This document shows positions 1 to 8,944 of a DNA stretch of 64,000 nt, one piece after another. The notes beneath the pieces were generated by a model. It worked only from the letters and a program-made list of their open reading frames with translations. It searched no databases and was not told the origin of the DNA. The number at the start of each line of letters is the position of its first letter. The stretch's first letter is position 1. This DNA comes from a bacterium (lineage in GTDB: Bacteria > Actinomycetota > Acidimicrobiia > Acidimicrobiales > Bin134): positions 180,612-244,611 of the forward strand of contig JAPPAP010000004.1 of NCBI GenBank assembly GCA_026705465.1. The letters run 5' to 3'. The position numbers were made by a program, and so were the translations under genes.

Positions 1-731
1 TAGTTGCCGATCGGGGCGGCGATGTCGAGACTGTCGGCCGAGCGGTTGCGGACCATGCCGAGGCGGTCGTAGGCGGCGATTGTCCACTCCATGATGCGCA
101 ACACGGAGCCGTACATGTACACGTCGATGACCCCGCCGGTTCCGGTTCCGCGGGCGTCGCGGTCATAGAGCTGGCTGGTGATGGCCTGAGCTGCGAACAA
201 GCCGGTCAGGTAGCCAGCGATGTTCACTCCCGGCCGTGCCGGAGGCCGATCGGGGTCGCCGGTGAGGTGCATCAGTCCGCTAAAGGCCAGCGCGTTTCCG
301 TTGAGGCCCGGCTGCAACGACTTCGGGCCGTCTTGGCAGAAAACGCTGAAGCGGGCCGTCACCAGGCGGGGCGGAAGACGGGAAGGGTCGATGTCCCAGC
401 GTTCGAGGGTGCCGGGGCGGAAACTCTCGCACACCACGTCGCTGGTGGCGGCCAGGGAACGGAAGATCTCCTGGCCTTGCGGACGGCGCAGGTCGATGGT
501 CACCGACTTGCGGCCCCGGCCCTCCACCGACCAGTAAAGGGAGTACAGCTCGCCGTCGTCTTCGACATAGGGGCCGAGTTCGCGCAGACGGTCGCCTCGA
601 ACGGGCTCCTCGATCTTGATGACTTCTGCACCCTGTTCGCCCAAGATCCCAGCGCAGAATGGGGCCGAGACTCGGGATCCCAAGTCGATCACTCGCAGCC
701 CTTCCAGAGGGCGCCTCATCGAATTGCTCAT
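1..731 (-). CDS. CaiB/BaiF family CoA-transferase (partial, cut by window edge)
   Basis: The left edge cuts off the C-terminal part; about 243 codons are visible. Class III CoA-transferases move CoA between carboxylic acids. The product begins MSNSMRRPLEGLRVIDLGSR and continues through the family's CoA-binding half (GEQGAEVIKIEEP, VEGRGRKSVTIDLR, VCESFRPGTLERW). The ATG at 731 overlaps the stop of the upstream gene (ATGA), so the two are translationally coupled. It is a close tandem paralogue of that neighbour, almost line for line. The stretch where the catalytic Asp normally sits reads DVYMYGSVL, with Gly in the Asp position, as in the neighbour. Confidence 0.85.
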   Translation of the reverse strand, partial: MSNSMRRPLEGLRVIDLGSRVSAPFCAGILGEQGAEVIKIEEPVRGDRLRELGPYVEDDGELYSLYWSVEGRGRKSVTIDLRRPQGQEIFRSLAATSDVVCESFRPGTLERWDIDPSRLPPRLVTARFSVFCQDGPKSLQPGLNGNALAFSGLMHLTGDPDRPPARPGVNIAGYLTGLFAAQAITSQLYDRDARGTGTGGVIDVYMYGSVLRIMEWTIAAYDRLGMVRNRSADSLDIAAPIGN

Positions 732-1930
732 ATCACGTTTCGCTTTCTAAGAGCAGCAATCTGGGTTCCCGAGAGACTCAGCAAGCTCGAGAGCACCTCG
801 TCGGTGTGCTCGCCCAACCGGGGAGCACCCGCAGGCACTGGAGGCGAGTCGTTGTCGAACCGGGGGAAGGGGGCCTGCTGGCGAACCGGACCGATGACGG
901 GATCATCAACGGTGCACACATCACCGCGGGCGCGCACATGGTCGTCGGCAACCACGTCGGCCACGTCGTAGACGATGCTGACAGGCACACCGTGGCGACC
1001 GCAGCGCTCCTCGATGGTGGTCGCGTCCAACCCCGATGCCCATTCGGCAACGGCCTGGTTGACAGCCTCCCGGTTGCGACGCCGCGCCTTTGGCGTGGTG
1101 AAGCGCTCGTCGACCAGCAAATCGGGCCGGCCCATCGCCTCACAGAGACGCTCGAACACCATCTGGCGCACGGCAACCACACACACATAACGGCCGTCGC
1201 GGCTTTGGACGTTGTCGAGCGGCGCAGCGTTGTCCGATCGATTGCCTGTGCGCTGGCGCACCGAGTCCAGACGGTCGTAGGCCGCGATCGTCCACTCCAT
1301 GATGCGCAACACCGATCCATACAGGTAGGCGTCTACAACGCCTCCGATTCCGGTGCCCCTGGCGTCGCGCTCATAGAGCAGGCTCGTCACGGCTTGAGCC
1401 GCGAACACGCCAGTCAGGTAGTCGGAAATGGAAAGGCCCGGCCGGATCGGGGGCTGGTCGGCATGCCCGGTGAGGTGCGTCAGTCCGGCGAAGGCGACGG
1501 CGTTGTGATCGAAACCGCTGTACAGGGACTTGGGCCCGTGTTGGCCGTAGAGGCTGATGCGGGCGGTGACCAGCCTCGGATCTAGCCGGGACGGGGCGAT
1601 GTTCCAGCGCTCCAGCGTGCCGGGTCGGAAGTTCTCACACACGACGTCGGACACCGAAGCAAGACGCCGAAACAGATCCTGGCCCTCAGAGCTTCGAAGA
1701 TTGATGGTCACCGACTTGCGCCCCCGGCCCTCCACTGACCAGAAGAGGGAGTAGAAGTTGCCATCATCATCAGCAGTGAAGGGCCCGTTCGTGCGGGTAC
1801 CGTCGCCGCCAATGGGATCTTCGATCTTGATCACTTCCGCACCCTGCTCACCCAGGATCCCGGCGCAGAACGGGGCCGCGATCCGAGTACCCACATCGAG
1901 CACCCTTACCCCGGCCAGAGGCTGCCTCAC
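728..1930 (-). CDS. CaiB/BaiF family CoA-transferase
   Basis: This 400-residue protein has full family length (about 400). It starts at GTG 1930 (MRQPLAGVRVLDVG), with AAAGGAG some 30 nt upstream. The N-terminal Rossmann part carries GEQGAEVIKIEDP and VEGRGRKSVTINLR; the C-terminal part ends with the usual RLGEHTDEVLSSLL region. Active enzymes of the family (CaiB, formyl-CoA transferase) carry a catalytic Asp near residue 169 in a DVSxxDA-like stretch. Here the equivalent stretch reads DAYLYGSVLRIMEW, so Gly replaces that Asp. It may be an inactive or repurposed member, possibly working as a pair with the coupled downstream copy. The substrate cannot be told. Confidence 0.88.
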   Translation of the reverse strand: MRQPLAGVRVLDVGTRIAAPFCAGILGEQGAEVIKIEDPIGGDGTRTNGPFTADDDGNFYSLFWSVEGRGRKSVTINLRSSEGQDLFRRLASVSDVVCENFRPGTLERWNIAPSRLDPRLVTARISLYGQHGPKSLYSGFDHNAVAFAGLTHLTGHADQPPIRPGLSISDYLTGVFAAQAVTSLLYERDARGTGIGGVVDAYLYGSVLRIMEWTIAAYDRLDSVRQRTGNRSDNAAPLDNVQSRDGRYVCVVAVRQMVFERLCEAMGRPDLLVDERFTTPKARRRNREAVNQAVAEWASGLDATTIEERCGRHGVPVSIVYDVADVVADDHVRARGDVCTVDDPVIGPVRQQAPFPRFDNDSPPVPAGAPRLGEHTDEVLSSLLSLSGTQIAALRKRNVI

Positions 1931-2278
1931 CGGGGCCGCCGCCCTGTAGGTCTCCCCGCTCCTTTCGGGCTGGCAACTGCCGCAATTTCGTCTGTTTGAG
2001 ATGTGCTATCAACTGCCACAGATGCTCACCTATGAAGAACTATAAGATGAAAAGAGAATAATGATAACTACAGGATGTCAAAGCAATAGAAGTTAATCAC
2101 TCGATTTCGACACTTAAAAAGGGAATGAAAACTATATATATTCTTGTTCATTTTCCCACCAATAGATCCATAAAAAGGTCAAAATATAAGTTTATAGTGA
2201 CGCAAATATAAGCAAATTATAAACTATCTTGATTGAGAGATACCATTACAGCGACATCGCGTCGCCATCGCATATCCC
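1931..2278. other. AT-rich intergenic spacer between divergent genes
   Basis: I see no gene here. From about 1990 to 2240 the composition is strikingly AT-rich, with runs such as ACTATATATATTC, in contrast to the GC-rich genes on both sides. An 8-bp inverted repeat AGTTTATA (2189-2196) / TATAAACT (2218-2225) with a 21-nt spacer lies about 55 nt before the ABC exporter start. A short direct repeat CAACTGCC occurs around 1973 and 2009. It probably holds the promoters of the CoA-transferase pair and the exporter, or it is a scar of acquired DNA. Confidence 0.6.
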
Positions 2279-4012
2279 ATGAGCCTGCGCCGACTCCTCA
2301 AGAGCCATCTGGCCCCCCACCGACGGGCCATCGTGCTCGTCCTCATCCTCCAAGCCGGTCAGACCACCACCGGACTGCTGCTGCCGGGGCTGAACGCCAC
2401 TCTGATCGACGACGGTGTCCTCCTCGGCGATCAGTCGGTGATTTGGCGAATGGGAGGGATCATGCTGCTGGTCTCCTTCATCCAGGTGGTGCTGCTCACT
2501 GTGGCTGTCTGGTACGGGTCGGAGGTGGCTATGGCCTTCGGCCGAGACATCCGGCGCGACGTGTTCGACCGGGTCACCCGCTACTCCACCCGGGAGATCG
2601 GGCGATTCGGGACCCCGTCTCTCATCACCCGCATCACCAACGACACGCATCAGATCCAAACGTTGACGGCGCTGGTGACAATCATGATGATCACCGCTCC
2701 GCTCACCATGATCGCCGGCACGGTTCTGGCCATCCGCGAGGACGCCGGCTTGTCGGTGCTGTTGTTTGTGGTCGTGCCTCTCGAGATTGTGGTGGCGGGC
2801 TCGATCATCGTCGCCATGAACCCGGCGTTCCAACAGATGCAGGAGCGCATCGATCGGATCAATGCCGTGCTGCGAGAGCAGATAACCGGCGTCCGGGTGG
2901 TGCGGGCCTTCACCAGGGAGCCAACCGAGAGCGCCCGATTCGCCGAGGCCAACCACCGCCTCACCGAGTCCTCACTGCGAGCGGCTCGGCTCATGGCCGC
3001 GGTGTTCCCCGCGGTCACCCTGCTGGTGAACCTGTCCAGCGTGGCCCTCTTGTGGATCGGGGCCGATCGGATCGAAGACGGATCTACCCAGATCGGGTCG
3101 CTGGTGGCCTATCTCACCTACCTGCTCCAGATTCTCCTCGCCGTGACCATGGCCGCGTTCATGGTGTCGATGATCCCCCGAGCGGCGGTCGCCGCCGAGC
3201 GCATTGTCGAAGTGCTCGACACCGAGTCGTCGGTGGAGCCCCCGTCCGTCCCGGTGCAGGAATTCACCCGGCCGGGGACGGTGGAGTTCCAAGAAGTGGG
3301 CTTTCGATATCCCGGCGCTGAGCATCACGTGCTCGAAGGCATTTCGTTCTCTGCCGTCCCCGGCGAGACCACCGCCATCATCGGGTCGACGGGCGCGGGC
3401 AAGACCACGCTGTTGACGCTGGCCGCCCGGCTGGCCGACGCCAGCTCCGGGCGGGTTTCGGTGGGCGGAATCGATGTCCGCCGACTCGACCAGGCCCTGC
3501 TGTGGGGCGCCATCGGCTACGTGCCCCAGCGGGCCTATCTGTTCAGCGGCACGGTGGCCTCCAATCTCCGCTACGGACGACCCGAGGCCACCGACGAGGA
3601 ACTGTGGGAGGCCTTGGAAGTGGCCCAGGCCGCGGGCTTCGTCCAGACGATGCCCGAAGGGCTCAAGAGCCGCATTGCCCAAGGGGGCACCAACGTGTCC
3701 GGCGGCCAGCGCCAACGGCTGTCCATCGCCCGGGCCCTGATCGCCCAACCGGCGGTTTACCTGTTCGACGACTCCTTCTCCGCCCTCGACCTCGCCACCG
3801 AAGCTCGACTGCGCCAAGCCCTCGAACCTCGCACCCGTAATGCCGCCATTTTGGTCGTGGCCCAGCGGATCTCCACCATCGAGACCGCTGATCAAATCAT
3901 CGTCCTCGAAGGCGGAATCGTGGTCGGCCAGGGGCGCCACAACCAGTTGGTGGACACCTGCCCGACCTACGCCGAGATTGTCTCCTCCCAGAGAGGAGGT
4001 GAGGCGGCATGA
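2279..4012 (+). CDS. ABC exporter half-transporter, subunit 1 (degenerate ATPase site)
   Basis: This 577-residue half-transporter has a membrane domain of six segments (about 15-300) fused to a nucleotide-binding domain (about 333-577). Visible motifs are Walker A GSTGAGKTT (369-377), Q-loop YVPQRAY and signature VSGGQ (473-477). Walker B reads VYLFDD, with Asp498 in place of the catalytic Glu, and the switch residue is Gln529 (VAQR) instead of His. Both changes are typical of the degenerate site of heterodimeric exporters such as TM287/288. The gene overlaps the next one by 4 nt (ATGA), so the two subunits are made together. The cargo (drug, lipid or peptide) cannot be inferred. There is no strong ribosome-binding site before the ATG. 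Confidence 0.93.
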   Translation: MSLRRLLKSHLAPHRRAIVLVLILQAGQTTTGLLLPGLNATLIDDGVLLGDQSVIWRMGGIMLLVSFIQVVLLTVAVWYGSEVAMAFGRDIRRDVFDRVTRYSTREIGRFGTPSLITRITNDTHQIQTLTALVTIMMITAPLTMIAGTVLAIREDAGLSVLLFVVVPLEIVVAGSIIVAMNPAFQQMQERIDRINAVLREQITGVRVVRAFTREPTESARFAEANHRLTESSLRAARLMAAVFPAVTLLVNLSSVALLWIGADRIEDGSTQIGSLVAYLTYLLQILLAVTMAAFMVSMIPRAAVAAERIVEVLDTESSVEPPSVPVQEFTRPGTVEFQEVGFRYPGAEHHVLEGISFSAVPGETTAIIGSTGAGKTTLLTLAARLADASSGRVSVGGIDVRRLDQALLWGAIGYVPQRAYLFSGTVASNLRYGRPEATDEELWEALEVAQAAGFVQTMPEGLKSRIAQGGTNVSGGQRQRLSIARALIAQPAVYLFDDSFSALDLATEARLRQALEPRTRNAAILVVAQRISTIETADQIIVLEGGIVVGQGRHNQLVDTCPTYAEIVSSQRGGEAA

Positions 4013-5904
4013 ACCAGGACAATCCGAGCGAAGACATCCCCGACGACGACAGTCAAGACGAGGAGGACCAAGAAGCCCTACAGACATATGGCCGTGAGGC
4101 GCTGCGTTACTCCGGCCGCATGAGCGCGCCGATGCCCGCGGAGACCAGTCGCAACTTCCGGGGCACCGTCCGCCAACTGGCCAAGATCACTGGGCGAGAA
4201 TCCCCGATTCTGATCTTGGTCATAGTGCTGGCGGTGATGAGCGTGAGCTTGACGGTGATCGGCCCCTGGCTCCTCGGCGGCGCCACCGACATCATTGTGA
4301 CCGGGGTCCGCGAAGGTGGCATCGACACCGAACGGCTTCGGGATCGGCTCCTGACCATCGGCGGGGTGTTCGCCCTGGCGTGGGCGCTGGGCCACGTCCA
4401 GAACTATCTGCTCAGCGGAGCCCTCCAGCGATCGATGTTCCGGCTTCGGGAGACCATCGAGGCCAAGCTCCACCGCCTTCCCCTCTCCTACGTCGACCAG
4501 CACGCCAGAGGCGACCTGCTCAGCCGGGTGACCAACGACATCGACAACCTCTCCCAGAGCCTCCAGCAGACCATCAACCAGATGCTCACTGCCGTGTTGA
4601 CCCTCATCGGGGTGACGGTGATGATGCTCACGGTCTCTCCCTTGTTGGCGCTGGTGGCCTTCGTAACCGTTCCACTCTCGGTTGTCGCCACCCGGATCTT
4701 CGCCACTCGAGCTCGACCCCGGTTCCTCCGGCAGTGGCGCACTACTGGCACGCTGAACGCCCAGGCCGAAGATGTGGTTAGCGGACACGCCATCGTCACC
4801 GCCTTCGGACGCCAGCACCAGGAACGCCAGCGGTTCGCCGATGAGAACGCCAAGCTCTACGACTCCAGCCGAGCGGCCCAGTTCCTGTCGTCGGCCATGC
4901 AGCCGGTGATGATGCTGATGGGCAATCTCCAATTTGTGTCCGTCGCCGTCGTCGGCGGGCTGCGCATCTCCAGCGGGGCCATCACCATCGGCGACATGCA
5001 GGCCATGATCCAGTACACCCGGCAGTTCGCCATGCCCGTTCAGCAGGTGGCCTCGATGGCCGCCACCTTCCAATCGGGCATCGCATCACTGGAACGGGTG
5101 GTGGAGCTGCTCGAAGTCGACGAGATCAGCGCTGATCCCCAACCGGCCCTCCATCCGCCGCCCACTCGGGGACGGGTGGCGTTCGAAGAAGTCCATTTCT
5201 CCTATGAGCCCGAAAAGCCCCTCATCACCGGGCTCGACCTCACCGCCGAGCCGGGCCAAACGGTGGCCATCGTCGGCCCCACCGGCGCCGGCAAGACCAC
5301 GCTGGTGAACCTGCTGCTGAGGTTCTACGAGCTCGACGGCGGCCGGATCACCCTCGACGGAGTCGACATCACCGCCATTCCCCGCCGAGAGCTGCGGTCG
5401 AAATTCGGGATGGTGCTCCAAGACACCTGGCTATTCGGCGACACCATCTGGGAGAACCTTCGCTACGGCAATCCCGACGCCACCGACGCCCAGATCATCG
5501 AGGCCGCCCGGGTCACCTATGTGGACCGCTTCGTCCACTCGCTGCCCCATGGCTACGACACCGTGATCAACGATGAGGGCGACAATATCTCCGCCGGTCA
5601 GAAGCAGCTCCTCACTATCGCCCGGGCCTTTCTCGCCGACCCGGCGATCCTCATTCTCGACGAGGCCACCTCGTCGGTAGACACCCGCACCGAGGTACTG
5701 ATCCAAGAGGCTATGAACGCCCTGCGGGCCGACCGCACCAGCTTCGTGATCGCCCACCGGCTGTCCACCATCCGCGGCGCCGATGCCATTGTGGTGATGG
5801 ACGGCGGCCGCATCGCCGAACAGGGCTCCCACGACGAACTATTGGCCCGCGGCGGCCCCTACGCCAACCTCCACGCCGCCCAATTCGCCGGCCAAGCCAC
5901 CTGA
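4009..5904 (+). CDS. ABC exporter half-transporter, subunit 2 (catalytic Glu present)
   Basis: This 631-residue partner of the preceding gene has an acidic N-terminal tail (about 1-25), a six-helix membrane domain (about 65-350) and a nucleotide-binding domain. Walker A is GPTGAGKTT (423-431), Walker B ends in LILDE with Glu552, and the switch His583 is present. The signature is ISAGQ (527-531) rather than LSGGQ. In a heterodimer this altered signature pairs with the Walker motifs of subunit 1, so all three changes fall in one composite site, leaving the other site canonical. That agreement supports an asymmetric heterodimer. Confidence 0.93.
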   Translation: MNQDNPSEDIPDDDSQDEEDQEALQTYGREALRYSGRMSAPMPAETSRNFRGTVRQLAKITGRESPILILVIVLAVMSVSLTVIGPWLLGGATDIIVTGVREGGIDTERLRDRLLTIGGVFALAWALGHVQNYLLSGALQRSMFRLRETIEAKLHRLPLSYVDQHARGDLLSRVTNDIDNLSQSLQQTINQMLTAVLTLIGVTVMMLTVSPLLALVAFVTVPLSVVATRIFATRARPRFLRQWRTTGTLNAQAEDVVSGHAIVTAFGRQHQERQRFADENAKLYDSSRAAQFLSSAMQPVMMLMGNLQFVSVAVVGGLRISSGAITIGDMQAMIQYTRQFAMPVQQVASMAATFQSGIASLERVVELLEVDEISADPQPALHPPPTRGRVAFEEVHFSYEPEKPLITGLDLTAEPGQTVAIVGPTGAGKTTLVNLLLRFYELDGGRITLDGVDITAIPRRELRSKFGMVLQDTWLFGDTIWENLRYGNPDATDAQIIEAARVTYVDRFVHSLPHGYDTVINDEGDNISAGQKQLLTIARAFLADPAILILDEATSSVDTRTEVLIQEAMNALRADRTSFVIAHRLSTIRGADAIVVMDGGRIAEQGSHDELLARGGPYANLHAAQFAGQAT

Positions 5905-5931
5905 GCGGCGCCGAGCCAGGCGGAGACAAAC

Positions 5932-6019
5932 TGGCGGAGGGGGTGGGATTCGAACCCACGGTGACTTGCGCCACACACGCTTTCCAAGCGTGCCGATTCG
6001 GCCGCTCTCGCACCCCTCC
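5932..6019 (-). tRNA. tRNA-Ser (GGA anticodon)
   Basis: Read on the minus strand it begins GGAGGGGTGCGAG and folds as a class II tRNA. The acceptor stem GGAGGGG pairs with CCCCTCC, the anticodon loop is CTTGGAAAG with anticodon GGA, there is a long variable arm, the T arm is GTGGG-TTCGAAT-CCCAC, and the 3' CCA is encoded. The length is 88 nt including CCA. Confidence 0.96.
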
Positions 6020-6111
6020 CGGAGCACCGAAATTTACCGCAACCCGGCGGGCAGACCTGAACCAGTTGCCGCTATCCTGTTGCCATCTGGGCCGTGTGCC
6101 CGGTTTGGAAT

Positions 6112-6217
6112 GTGATGGTCGGGTCCTGTGCAACGCCAGCCCGTGAACCGAGTCAGGGCCGGGAGGCAGCAGCTCTCAGCGGATCCTGGGGTGTGCCGCA
6201 GACCGCCTGGCCATCAC
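6112..6217 (+). ncRNA. ffs: Signal recognition particle RNA (4.5S type)
   Basis: It contains the conserved SRP helix 8 sequence: AGTCAGGGCCGGGAGGCAGC at 6151-6170 followed by AGCTCTCAGCGGA. The outer arms GTGATGG (6112-6118) and CCATCAC (6211-6217) are complementary and suggest the ends. The position just upstream of dnaX-recR is the usual one in actinobacteria and other Gram-positives. The RNA binds Ffh and targets membrane proteins to the translocon. The exact ends are inferred from pairing only. Confidence 0.85.
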
Positions 6218-6312
6218 TTTCGAGACCGGGATCACACGGCCCAACTGATTCTGCCCAACTGATTCCGCCTGTCTGAGCCTCATTGTCACTCAGCCTGAGT
6301 AAAGTCGGCGCA

Positions 6313-8172
6313 ATGGCCAATCAGGCGCTCTATCGACGGTATCGGCCGGGCTGCTTCGCGGAGCTGCGGGGGCAGGAGTCCGTCGTCCGAGCCCTCCAAA
6401 ACGCGGTTCAACAGGGGCGGGTCGGCCACGCCTACTTATTCAGCGGGCCCCGGGGCACCGGCAAGACAAGTACTGCCCGCATCCTGGCCAAAGCCCTCAA
6501 CTGCACCGACTTGGGCGACGACGGTGAGCCCTGCGGCAAGTGCCAGTCATGCCTGGACATCGCCAACAACACCTCCTACGACCTCATCGAGTTGGACGCC
6601 GCCTCCAACAACAAGGTGGACGATGTCCGCGATCTCATCTCCCGGGTGGCGATGGGCTCTCCCGGCCAAGCCAAGGTGTACGTACTGGACGAGGTCCACA
6701 TGCTCACCCCCGGCGCCGAGAACGCCCTGTTGAAGACGCTGGAGGAGCCCCCAGATCATGTGGTGTTCGTGCTGTGTACCACCGAGCCCCACAAGGTGGT
6801 GCCCACCATCCGCAGCCGCACCCAGCATCTGGAGTTCAACCTCATCGATGGCGACGTACTGGCCGACCACGCCCGCTGGGTGGTGGAGCAGGCCGAGCTA
6901 GAGGTGGATGACGAGGCCATCGACCACGCCGTGCACCGCGGGGCTGGATCAGCTCGGGACACTCTGTCTGCCCTCGACCAGATCGTGGCCGCCGGCGGAG
7001 TTGCCGACCGGCTCGACGCAGTGGACGCCATCATCGCAGCCTTGGCCAGCCAGGACTATGGCCCCGCGTTCGTCGCGGTGAACGAGGCCTTGCGGTCCGG
7101 TAGGGAGCCAAGGATCATCGGCGAGGCTCTCCTTGATCGACTCCGCAACGCCTTTTTGAGCGCGATGGGCGCCGACTTGAGCCATCTCACCGACGCCCAT
7201 CAAGAGAGCGCCCGCGCCACCGCAGCTCAGATTCCTCCGGCTGGGCTCACCCGGGCTCTGGAAGTGCTGGGCGCGGCTCTGGTGGATATGCGTCAAGCTC
7301 CCGATCCCCGGGTGGACTTGGAAGTAGCGCTGGGACGACTCACCCGTCGTGACCTCGACACCGACATCAGCGCCTTGCTGGAGCGCGTCGAGCGCATTGA
7401 ACGCCATGGCCCGCCGTCCTCCGTCTCCTCGACGGGTAGCGCCGATTCTGCCCCTATTCCTGCGGACTCGTCGCCGAGCCGACAGAGCAGCGGTCCCACC
7501 AGCGGACACGAGCGGGCCCGCGCTGCTATCGCCCAAATCCAGGCCAAACAGACCACTGACACCGAACCACGCCCGACAGCATCCGCCGTACCGGATGCCG
7601 AGTCCGGCGCGGCCCCGGCATCGGATCGGGCCCCGCGGCCAACACTGGGAGCGGTACGAGCCGGCACAGCGCCCGCGGCCTCACCAAGCACTCCAGAGGC
7701 TGCCGAAACCGCTACCGATCATGTCGATGTATCCCTGCCCAGCCGCGATGAGATGGTCATCGCCTGGGCCGATGCCATCCTGGGCAATCTTCCAAACCGA
7801 GTCCGGGTCCGTTTCCAAGCTGGCCGGTTCATCGCCAACGATGCCCGCAGCGTGGTGTTCGCCCTACCCGACAAAATCCACCTGAACCGCTGCGAGGAAG
7901 TCCGCGGTGCGGTGGATGACGCGCTTCGGGACCACTTCGGACGACCAGTGCCGTTGCGCCTCTCCATCGACGACGCCAGCACCGCACCTCCTCCCGACCT
8001 TCAGTCGGCGCCGACGCGCTTCGCCCACGATGAAGCCGAGGCCGTTGACCCCGATGAGTTGATGGACGAGGAGACTGTCACCAAGGAGGCCATTTCCAAT
8101 CTCATGGCCGCGTTCCCCGACTCTGAGCTGGTCACCTTCGACCCACCAGCTGCGAGCAGCCAGCAGGGATAA
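6313..8172 (+). CDS. dnaX: DNA polymerase III subunit gamma/tau
   Basis: This is the clamp-loader ATPase of the replicative polymerase, 619 residues long. Walker A GPRGTGKT (45-52), zinc cysteines C64, C74, C77, C80 and DEVH (126-129) are visible; the usual SRC motif reads SRT. A Pro/Ala-rich linker (about 360-480) precedes the C-terminal tau-like part. I place the start at ATG 6313 rather than the upstream TTG at 6283, because [12 protein letters not shown] is the family N-terminus and a TAAAGT box ends 7 nt before it, suggesting a leaderless mRNA. recR follows after 2 nt. Confidence 0.95.
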   Translation: MANQALYRRYRPGCFAELRGQESVVRALQNAVQQGRVGHAYLFSGPRGTGKTSTARILAKALNCTDLGDDGEPCGKCQSCLDIANNTSYDLIELDAASNNKVDDVRDLISRVAMGSPGQAKVYVLDEVHMLTPGAENALLKTLEEPPDHVVFVLCTTEPHKVVPTIRSRTQHLEFNLIDGDVLADHARWVVEQAELEVDDEAIDHAVHRGAGSARDTLSALDQIVAAGGVADRLDAVDAIIAALASQDYGPAFVAVNEALRSGREPRIIGEALLDRLRNAFLSAMGADLSHLTDAHQESARATAAQIPPAGLTRALEVLGAALVDMRQAPDPRVDLEVALGRLTRRDLDTDISALLERVERIERHGPPSSVSSTGSADSAPIPADSSPSRQSSGPTSGHERARAAIAQIQAKQTTDTEPRPTASAVPDAESGAAPASDRAPRPTLGAVRAGTAPAASPSTPEAAETATDHVDVSLPSRDEMVIAWADAILGNLPNRVRVRFQAGRFIANDARSVVFALPDKIHLNRCEEVRGAVDDALRDHFGRPVPLRLSIDDASTAPPPDLQSAPTRFAHDEAEAVDPDELMDEETVTKEAISNLMAAFPDSELVTFDPPAASSQQG

Positions 8173-8174
8173 CC

Positions 8175-8795
8175 GTGGACAGCGCCAGCAGTGTCTATGC
8201 CGCCCCGGTCCAGGTACTGATCGACGAACTGGGCCGCCTGCCCGGTATTGGCCCCAAGTCGGCTCAGCGCATCGCCTTCCACTTGTTGAAGGTGTCCGAG
8301 CAGGACGCCGTGAGGTTGGCCGATGCCATCAAGGAAGCCAAGGTCCGAATCCAGTTCTGCCAGCGGTGCTTCAACATCAGCGAGCACGCCGAATGCGAGC
8401 TGTGCTCCGACCACCGCCGCGATCCGGCGGTCTTGTGCGTCGTAGAGGAGCCCCGCGACATTGTCGCCTTGGAGAAGACCCGGGAGTTCCGAGGCCGCTA
8501 TCACGTGCTCGGCGGGGCCATCAACCCCATCGAGGGCATCGGCCCCGACCAGCTCCGCATCAAAGAACTGCTCGCCCGAATCGACGACGAGAACGTCGCT
8601 GAGGTCATCTGCTGCACCAACCCCAACATCGAGGGCGAGGCCACTGCCATGTACCTTGCCCGCCTCATCGAGCCGCTCGGGGTGGCAGTCACCCGCATCG
8701 CCAGCGGCCTGCCGGTAGGCGGCGATCTGGAATACGCCGATGAGCTGACTCTCAGCCGCGCCTTAGAGGGCCGTCAGCCTCTTTCCGCTGGCTGA
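8175..8795 (+). CDS. recR: Recombination protein RecR
   Basis: RecR acts with RecF and RecO to load RecA at gaps. The protein has 206 residues, normal for the family. It shows the helix-hairpin-helix [20 protein letters not shown], a C4 zinc finger (C62, C65, C74, C77) and a Toprim domain with VVEEPRD and the conserved [13 protein letters not shown]. It starts at GTG 8175, directly after dnaX, in the standard dnaX-recR arrangement. Confidence 0.96.
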   Translation: MDSASSVYAAPVQVLIDELGRLPGIGPKSAQRIAFHLLKVSEQDAVRLADAIKEAKVRIQFCQRCFNISEHAECELCSDHRRDPAVLCVVEEPRDIVALEKTREFRGRYHVLGGAINPIEGIGPDQLRIKELLARIDDENVAEVICCTNPNIEGEATAMYLARLIEPLGVAVTRIASGLPVGGDLEYADELTLSRALEGRQPLSAG

Positions 8796-8824
8796 CTGCG
8801 AAGTCAGGCCCGAAACGCAAGACA

Positions 8825-8876
8825 CCGCCTTAGCGAGCCGGGCGGGGGGCATTGGGAACCGGCACGCATAAGGCGG
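8825..8876. terminator. Hairpin between convergent recR and thiolase genes
   Basis: An 8-bp inverted repeat CCGCCTTA (8825-8832) / TAAGGCGG (8869-8876) sits in the gap between the convergent recR and thiolase genes. The loop is GC-rich and could fold further. No clear T-run follows on the plus strand, so an intrinsic terminator role is inferred from position only. Confidence 0.4.
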
Positions 8877-8944
8877 CGCTTGTTTGTTGCAATTACATTA
8901 CAAAAATGACGAAAGGAAGTCAAGTCATATCTTGTCTGTAACAA

